From the NCBI RefSeq assembly GCF_000455265.1, contig NZ_HG005140.1, positions 363,848-427,847 of the forward strand: a stretch of 64,000 nucleotides of DNA, in the 5' to 3' direction. This stretch comes from Paenibacillus antibioticophila (GTDB lineage Bacteria > Bacillota > Bacilli > Paenibacillales > Paenibacillaceae). Shown in pieces: positions 58,564 through 64,000 of this stretch (positions within the stretch are counted from its first letter, which is position 1; each line of letters opens with the position of its first letter). The notes under the pieces were generated by a model, which was given only the letters and a program-made list of their open reading frames with translations, did not search any database and had not been told where the DNA came from. Both the position numbers and the translations under genes were made by a program.

Positions 58564-59352
58564 TTGATTGAGCTAAAGGCGAAAGACTATAGTCAGGCAA
58601 CCGCGCTTCTGAAGCAGGTGCCGTTCAACACCTGGTTTGCCCAAGCTGTGCTTCAAGGGTTAAGCCCAGGCCGGGTATTTGTTGATCAACTGGAGCATCC
58701 GGAAGCCTGCTACATCCAATCGGCCTACGGCATGTCAATCTTGTGCGGCGAGAGTCATACCCCTGAATTTCTGGAAGCCTTGACCGGGTATCTCGGAAAT
58801 GAACACAAACAGCGGGTAGAACGGGAATGGCTGCAGGTTTACCCTGATTCATGGAATGTTCTGCTTCGGCGTCTTGCCGAGGATGGCCCAGTCGAGGAGA
58901 ATACCCGGGTCAATTTTACGTTTAATCGTGCTTTTTTTCAGAGCCTAGTAGACCAAAGCAGTTCGATGCAATGCGAGATTGTAGCTATTGACGAGAAGCT
59001 CTTCCATGAATTCGATGGAGCGGTGGTTCCCCGCCACTTCTGGAAGAACGCCGATCAGTTCGTTGCTGCGGGAGCCGGATTTTGCGTCCTGGAACAGGGC
59101 CGTCCAGTATCCGTGGCCTTCTCCGCTTATCGGGTGGAGAATTGTCTGGAGATTGGAATCGAGACCGTCAAAGAGGCTCGGGGTAACGGCTACGCTATCC
59201 AGGCCAGCATTGCGCTGATCCATTATTGTCTGGAGCATCACCTTGAACCGGTCTGGGCCTGCCGTAGGGAGAATGAGGGCTCCTACCAATTAGCCCAGAA
59301 GCTCGGATTCGTTCCAACCTTATGTATTCCTTATTATCTTCTTAAGCCATAA
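58564..59352 (+). CDS. GNAT acetyltransferase
   Basis: The 262-residue protein has its C-terminal half as a GNAT fold: GFCVLEQGRPVSVAFSAYRVENCLEIGIETVKEARGNGYAIQASIALIHYCLEHHLEPVWACR, with the acetyl-CoA loop RGNGYA and then NEGSYQLAQKLGF. TTG 58564 follows GGAGG by nine bases; TTG 58558 is too close. The N-terminal half is a separate alpha/beta domain. The substrate is unknown. It follows the LOV-like gene by 65 bp, possibly cotranscribed. Confidence 0.85.
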   Translation: MIELKAKDYSQATALLKQVPFNTWFAQAVLQGLSPGRVFVDQLEHPEACYIQSAYGMSILCGESHTPEFLEALTGYLGNEHKQRVEREWLQVYPDSWNVLLRRLAEDGPVEENTRVNFTFNRAFFQSLVDQSSSMQCEIVAIDEKLFHEFDGAVVPRHFWKNADQFVAAGAGFCVLEQGRPVSVAFSAYRVENCLEIGIETVKEARGNGYAIQASIALIHYCLEHHLEPVWACRRENEGSYQLAQKLGFVPTLCIPYYLLKP

Positions 59353-59466
59353 GTCAAAAGCACCCATAGAGATGTGTAAATTGAAAGAGGATGTCCCGAA
59401 ATACTGCGTCTTTCTTTTAATGCCTTTCAGCACTTATTTCGTAACGCACGGCGTAACCTCACATTG

Positions 59467-59512
59467 AAAAAGGTGTCCCTAATCATCAACGATGACTTCG
59501 GGACACCTTTTT
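59467..59512. terminator. Bidirectional terminator between convergent genes
   Basis: A 13-bp stem AAAAAGGTGTCCC/GGGACACCTTTTT with a 20-nt loop and T-runs on both strands, between the acetyltransferase and repeat-protein genes. Confidence 0.9.
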
Positions 59513-59532
59513 TTCTACTTCATAATATTAGC

Positions 59533-62304
59533 TCAGACGTTGTCAGGGCTTGTCGCACCACCGTTAGTCTCGGTCTCTGCCGGTTCGACAGGGGCTGGAC
59601 TGATCTTGAATTGAGCAGTTGGTGCGGATAGTGCACTGGTATAACCTGATTTCCCTACAGACAGGACAAAGACCTGGTAAGTCTTATTAGCTTCAATCGT
59701 TGCACCGAAGGCATCCTGGCTTTGTACCGGCTGATTGGACACATTATTGCCGGTTGCAGCAACTGGCGTGTAATTACCGGCCATAACGTTATTCGCACTG
59801 GACAAATTGAAGTTATTTACTTGTTCAGCTGGAACAACTAAAATCCGATAATGGTCAATATTTGTTTCATTAGCCGGCTTCGTGAAGCTTACCTTAATAT
59901 CACTTGCTTGGCCTGTGCTCGTATCCGTTATCGCAGTTACATTCGTAACAGCCTGCACTAAAGAGCTGTCAGTCAGCGTAATTGATGCCGGGTTAGATAA
60001 TGCATTACTACCGGCGTAACTGCCGCTGCCCAGAGAAAGTACATAGACACGATAGGCCGTATTATTTTGAATAGTATCTCCGTCAGTATCTCTTGAAGAA
60101 TAGCCAAAGGCCGCTGTCAATGGATTCGTACTGCCTGATTTGCTTACTGTTTCATAATATCTGTTATCTATTGCCTGCGCAGTTGTTAATGTCTTCGATG
60201 CCTTTACAACATACACGCGGTACTGACTGATATTCGATTCTTCTGTGGCGCGATAGAACTGAACTTGAAGATCTCTTCCGTCACCGTAATCACCGATATC
60301 CGCAGCAGTCAGTCCACTCACCGTACCCACGCTGAAATTGTTAGTCAATACAACGGTCGAAGAGGATTCGGACAAGGTATACTCGCCAGTATAGCTTCCT
60401 CTACCGACGGATAGTACAAACACACGGTAGCTCACTCCGGTCTGGATCTTCGCGCCATCTACATCGCGCGCACCGGAAGGAAGCACATCGCTGAAATCCC
60501 GTCCTACACTTGCCTGGATATAGTTGCTGCCGGATACGTTAATGGCCTTGGCTAGCGTAAAGCTGTTTGCGTTGGCAGCCTTCACCACCATGATCCGGTA
60601 ATGGCTAATATTCGATTCATCCGAAGCCCGTTTGAAGGATACGAACAAATCCCGGCCATCATTATAGTCATTCACATCGCTAGCATACAGATTGGATACG
60701 GCACCAACACTGTAGTTATTCATAAGTGTAATCAGATTGGAAGCATACGATAATGCATTGCTTCCGGTGTAAGCGCCGCTGCCAACCGCCATAACGAACA
60801 CACGGTAATTTACTCCGTTGCGAATTGTAGCACCATCTACATCGCGCGCGTTGGAGGACAGGATTTCACTCTGATTGTATCCGGTTTTGCTCACTTCTTT
60901 ATAATTGGAGCTAGATACTGCATTGGCACGGGCAAGTGTAAAGTTGCTGTAATCATTTGCTTTGACGACAAAGATCCGATATCCCGAGATCTTCGATTCA
61001 TCAGCAATTTTCGTGAAGCTAACCCGCAAATCCCGTCCATCTCCATAATCTGTTATATCCTGCACCAGCGTAATGACCGGTGCTGCCACGGTACCAGCAG
61101 CCAGAGTTACAGATGGGGAAGCTGTTGACAGCTTATTCGAAGCCAAGCTTGTATTGCTGACCGACAGAACGAATGCCGTATAGGCCACATTGTTCTTGAT
61201 CAGGTCGCCGGCAGTGTCTCTTGATGACGCGGAAAAGGTTCCGGTCAGTGTCGATCCGCTGCTTGATGTCTTGCTAACCGTGGTGTAGTACTGATTCGAC
61301 AGCGAGTTTGCCCGAGACAGGCTGAAGCTGCTTGCATCCTTTGTTTTCACCAAAAATACACGGTATTCAGAAATGTTGCTCTCATTCGATGCACGAGTGA
61401 ATGTTACTGCCGCATCGCGTCCATCCGCATAATCGCTAACATCGTTGATTCGTACATTTGTCACCGCCGAGACGGAAATACCTGTATCCAACGTTAACGA
61501 GTTAGAAGCCGTTGATAGTGCGCTGCCGTAAGTGCCTTTCCCTACTGTTAATACATAACCTACATAAGCCTGATTCGATTGAATCAGCGCTCCGTCCACA
61601 TCACGGGCTGACGAGGACAGCGTGACTGCCTGATCGGTGTTGTTCGGTTGTACAGTTGTGTAATTTGCCGAGCCAACCTTCAGCGCCGCAGTCAGGTTGA
61701 ATGCAGATGCATTCGATGCCTTTACAATCAACAAGCGGTAGTGATCCACCAGCGATTCGGTTGTAGAACGAGAGAAGCTGACCTGCAGGTCGCGGCCGTC
61801 TCCCGTATTGGCCACATCCCGGAGTGTTACATACTGCGCAGCTTTTAAACTGGAGGTATCTGTTCCGCCGGATCCGGAGAAAATAGTGACCGACCTCGCG
61901 GAGGAATTCCAGTTCACTGTAGCTCCAAGAGCTTCACTCACGAAGCGGACAGGAACCATAGTTCTTCCGCCAATCGCTTGGGCAGGAACATCCAGTGATA
62001 CCGTCTGATTATTAATCGTTGCCGTTCTTGACTTCATCTTCAGCACAACGGTCGTATTGCCCTTCGTTGCCGTTACCGTCTGCTTGGACTGGTTCCAGTC
62101 CACCGTCGAACCGAGGCCTTCAAATATGGCCCGTAATGGCAGCAGTACACGTCCTTGCACGGCTACCGGAGCCTGATCCGTCGACAGTCTCGCACCATCG
62201 ATGTAAATGCTAATGGCTGTCGCAGCCGACGCTGAAAGCGGGGCTTGAAGAAGCATAGGCAGAGCTAGAATAACAGCCAAAAAAGTTATTCCGATTTTTT
62301 TCAC
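59533..62304 (-). CDS. Secreted protein: copper amine oxidase-N type domain plus six Fn3-like repeats
   Basis: The 923-residue protein starts at GTG 62304 (GGGAGG eight bases upstream). It has a signal peptide KKIGITFLAVILALPMLLQA, then a copper amine oxidase N-terminal-like domain (SIYIDGARLSTDQAPVAVQG, then AIFEGLGSTVDWNQSKQTV and RTMVPVRFVSEALGATVNWN), a common surface domain in Paenibacillus. Six tandem about 115-residue repeats follow, each with a core like DYGDGRDL.V.F.RA..ESNIS.YR..VVKA. No sortase motif; it ends PAETETNGGATSPDNV. Cell-surface or matrix role inferred. Confidence 0.8.
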   Translation of the reverse strand: MKKIGITFLAVILALPMLLQAPLSASAATAISIYIDGARLSTDQAPVAVQGRVLLPLRAIFEGLGSTVDWNQSKQTVTATKGNTTVVLKMKSRTATINNQTVSLDVPAQAIGGRTMVPVRFVSEALGATVNWNSSARSVTIFSGSGGTDTSSLKAAQYVTLRDVANTGDGRDLQVSFSRSTTESLVDHYRLLIVKASNASAFNLTAALKVGSANYTTVQPNNTDQAVTLSSSARDVDGALIQSNQAYVGYVLTVGKGTYGSALSTASNSLTLDTGISVSAVTNVRINDVSDYADGRDAAVTFTRASNESNISEYRVFLVKTKDASSFSLSRANSLSNQYYTTVSKTSSSGSTLTGTFSASSRDTAGDLIKNNVAYTAFVLSVSNTSLASNKLSTASPSVTLAAGTVAAPVITLVQDITDYGDGRDLRVSFTKIADESKISGYRIFVVKANDYSNFTLARANAVSSSNYKEVSKTGYNQSEILSSNARDVDGATIRNGVNYRVFVMAVGSGAYTGSNALSYASNLITLMNNYSVGAVSNLYASDVNDYNDGRDLFVSFKRASDESNISHYRIMVVKAANANSFTLAKAINVSGSNYIQASVGRDFSDVLPSGARDVDGAKIQTGVSYRVFVLSVGRGSYTGEYTLSESSSTVVLTNNFSVGTVSGLTAADIGDYGDGRDLQVQFYRATEESNISQYRVYVVKASKTLTTAQAIDNRYYETVSKSGSTNPLTAAFGYSSRDTDGDTIQNNTAYRVYVLSLGSGSYAGSNALSNPASITLTDSSLVQAVTNVTAITDTSTGQASDIKVSFTKPANETNIDHYRILVVPAEQVNNFNLSSANNVMAGNYTPVAATGNNVSNQPVQSQDAFGATIEANKTYQVFVLSVGKSGYTSALSAPTAQFKISPAPVEPAETETNGGATSPDNV

Positions 62305-62479
62305 AGTTTCATCCTCCCTAATATGATGGATCAGTATAAATCCTATTGTCATTACAGACGCGGCGGCAAGGGAAAAAGTTTCTAATGTGCGAAGCTTATT
62401 TTACGGAGCCGCTTCAACATGATTAAACCAAATCCCCGCCGTATAAACGAAATTCATCCCAATTCCCCTATGGCGAGAA

Positions 62480-64000
62480 CTATTTCCGTTTCGGGAGAAG
62501 CTTTACATACTCGTCCGACAGCTTCATTAACTGAAGCACGTATTCATAATCACTTTGATAGGCGGAAAGATCGGTGACCGGCTCAAGTGTATCCAGAGAT
62601 ACCGCGGTCCCATCTTCAAAGCCCTGACCCGGAATAAACATAACCTCATTGTTAAAGAACGAACCGGTCGGCAAATAATACCGCATCCCGATCACATTCT
62701 GCCCGATACTCAGCAAATCCTGACCTAAGGCGGTAAAGGACTCCTGCTCCAGCGAAATCCCCAACAAGCCTGCCGTGGTAGGCAGCAAATCCACTTGTCC
62801 GCCCGTCACTTGAGAGACTACTCCAGCCTGCCTGCCTGGAATATGCGCAATAAATGGGATATTAAAGCGGCTAACCCGGTCATCGTATGGAATTCCAAGC
62901 TTCTCCTTGATCTCGGCCGCACTCGTCTCACTAGGCTGCAGTCCAAAGTGGTCCCCATACACAACGAGCATCGTCCGCTCCCACATCCCCTCCGCTTTAA
63001 GCCGTTCGATCAGTTGTCCGATCGCATAATCCGTATAATTTACTGCGGTCAAATAATTGCCCAGATTAGTCCCCTTCAGGTTGTCCGGAAGTTGAAGCTG
63101 CACCTTGTCCTCCGGCACGACAAACGGCGAGTGGCTGGAAGTCGTTACAAACTGGGCATAGAAGGCAGTTCCTGCCTGATCGAGCTGCTTGAGCTCCTCT
63201 ACGCCAACCCGGTACATCTCTTCATCCGAGGCTCCGAAGTCATTAAAGTGATCATTAGTAAAGGCCGGCTTATCAAAATACTTATCAAAACCGAGCGCAG
63301 GATACAGCCTGTTGCGGTCCCAGAAGGTCACATCGTTGATATGGAACGTCATCGTCTCATAGCCTTTTCCTTGCAAAAGACGCGGCAGACTCGGAATCTC
63401 CCGGCTTCCAAAGCCGGTGGACATCGCCACGGAAGCCGTCGGATAGATCGAGGTGTTAGACATGAATTCTGCATCGGAGGTGTTGCCCGGACCGATCTGC
63501 TGATAGATCTTCGGGAAATAAAAGCCTTCATCCGCCAGCCTGTTCAATACCGGTGTTACTTCGGTCTCGCCTATCTTCAGATGAATCGGGAAGTTCTGGA
63601 AGGACTCCATCTGAATGACGATCAAATTCCTGTTTTGAGCAGCTCCGAAATAAGACGCCTCTGCTCCATCCGAATTCACATAAGGGTAGCTCGCCTGAAG
63701 ATGATGAATCTCTTGTGCTACCTCCTGCAAGTTTCCTTCCGCAATCATCCGCTCTTCCTCCTGATTTCTTAACAGGGCGTCTCCCTGAAAATTGAGAAAT
63801 CCGATCGATTGCGCCCGAACTAGTTCATTATCGATACCCTTACCGGAGGACAGGAACAGACCTGAACCCCCAAGGGACAGCACCAGCAGGGAAGCAATAA
63901 TCACCTTCCAGCGGGTACTTGTTCCGCGCGATCCTCGGCGATCTGTCCGGAAGCTGAGCGTCCTTCTCCTTCTTCTCCACCCGGCAGTAACCGCCAATAT
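62480..64000 (-). CDS. Lipoteichoic acid synthase-type sulfatase (partial, N-terminus beyond window)
   Basis: At least 505 residues. Extracellular phosphatase/sulfatase domain of the LtaS family: NLIVIQMESFQNFPI (metal Glu), GNTSDAEFMSNTSIYP (nucleophile Thr), VVYGDHFG and SSHSPF. The first residues are basic with one transmembrane helix (VIIASLLVLSLGGSGLFLS); the TTG at 63997 is probably internal and more membrane segments should precede. It would transfer glycerol-phosphate units to a glycolipid. Confidence 0.85.
   Translation of the reverse strand: MLAVTAGWRRRRRTLSFRTDRRGSRGTSTRWKVIIASLLVLSLGGSGLFLSSGKGIDNELVRAQSIGFLNFQGDALLRNQEEERMIAEGNLQEVAQEIHHLQASYPYVNSDGAEASYFGAAQNRNLIVIQMESFQNFPIHLKIGETEVTPVLNRLADEGFYFPKIYQQIGPGNTSDAEFMSNTSIYPTASVAMSTGFGSREIPSLPRLLQGKGYETMTFHINDVTFWDRNRLYPALGFDKYFDKPAFTNDHFNDFGASDEEMYRVGVEELKQLDQAGTAFYAQFVTTSSHSPFVVPEDKVQLQLPDNLKGTNLGNYLTAVNYTDYAIGQLIERLKAEGMWERTMLVVYGDHFGLQPSETSAAEIKEKLGIPYDDRVSRFNIPFIAHIPGRQAGVVSQVTGGQVDLLPTTAGLLGISLEQESFTALGQDLLSIGQNVIGMRYYLPTGSFFNNEVMFIPGQGFEDGTAVSLDTLEPVTDLSAYQSDYEYVLQLMKLSDEYVKLLPKRK

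Noticed and set aside
62795..63772. 325-codon plus-strand frame over the LtaS-like gene
   Set aside because: Antisense to a recognised sulfatase domain; no SD or motif.

Overview
The window looks like chromosome of a Gram-positive, spore-former-type Firmicute, most likely Paenibacillus. The evidence is strong AGGAGG ribosome sites with frequent GTG and TTG starts, a ROK-family XylR with xylA/xylB, an LplA/LplB/LplC-type sugar ABC system with a YesM/YesN two-component pair, CcpA- and Fur-type boxes, and large c-di-GMP proteins. No rRNA, tRNA or CRISPR array was seen. Identifications rest on reading protein sequence; no database search was run.

Host left flank (1-2207): 5' part of xylB, then xylA, both on the minus strand, with a cre-like site and a xylO-type operator upstream of xylA. 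Host right flank (41567-64000): xylR; a periplasmic-sensor PAS-GGDEF-EAL protein; a small Fur-box gene; a secreted coiled-coil protein; gltD; a five-gene sugar uptake and signalling operon (yesN-yesM-SBP-permease-permease, minus strand); a LOV-like GGDEF/EAL protein; a GNAT acetyltransferase; a repeat-containing surface protein; and a partial LtaS-type sulfatase.

Between them lies a 39.4-kb, apparently complete prophage (2186-41588). It is bounded by a 22-bp identical direct repeat that falls inside the XylR operator. xylR and xylAB, normally divergent neighbours, are therefore 39 kb apart, yet each keeps an operator copy and xylA keeps a plausible promoter. The phage is a myovirus with a lambda-like head (Nu1/GpA terminase, lambda-B portal, fused protease-capsid) and a P2-like contractile tail (sheath, tube, E/E+E' frameshift, tape measure, X, D, U, W, J, I, fibre). 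Nearly all of it reads leftward: early genes 37.5-28 kb, late regulator 27.8 kb, terminase 23.8 kb, head and tail to 5.5 kb, lysis 5.4-3.9 kb. Lysogeny functions (repressor, Cro-like HTH, LytTR protein, tyrosine integrase) sit at the right end.

Cargo or accessory genes include an Ltp-type superinfection-exclusion candidate beside attL, a LexA box with a YolD-like gene, a PIN-like RNase gene broken by an early TAA, a PcfJ/PcfK-like pair whose PcfK member resembles the AcrIIA9 family, and two unknown plus-strand genes next to the terminase. The most interesting points are the operator-targeted integration, the reconstructed symmetric attP, an HTH gene whose start is out of frame across a T7 tract and which is flanked by inverted repeats, and a LOV domain with Ser in place of the photoactive Cys.
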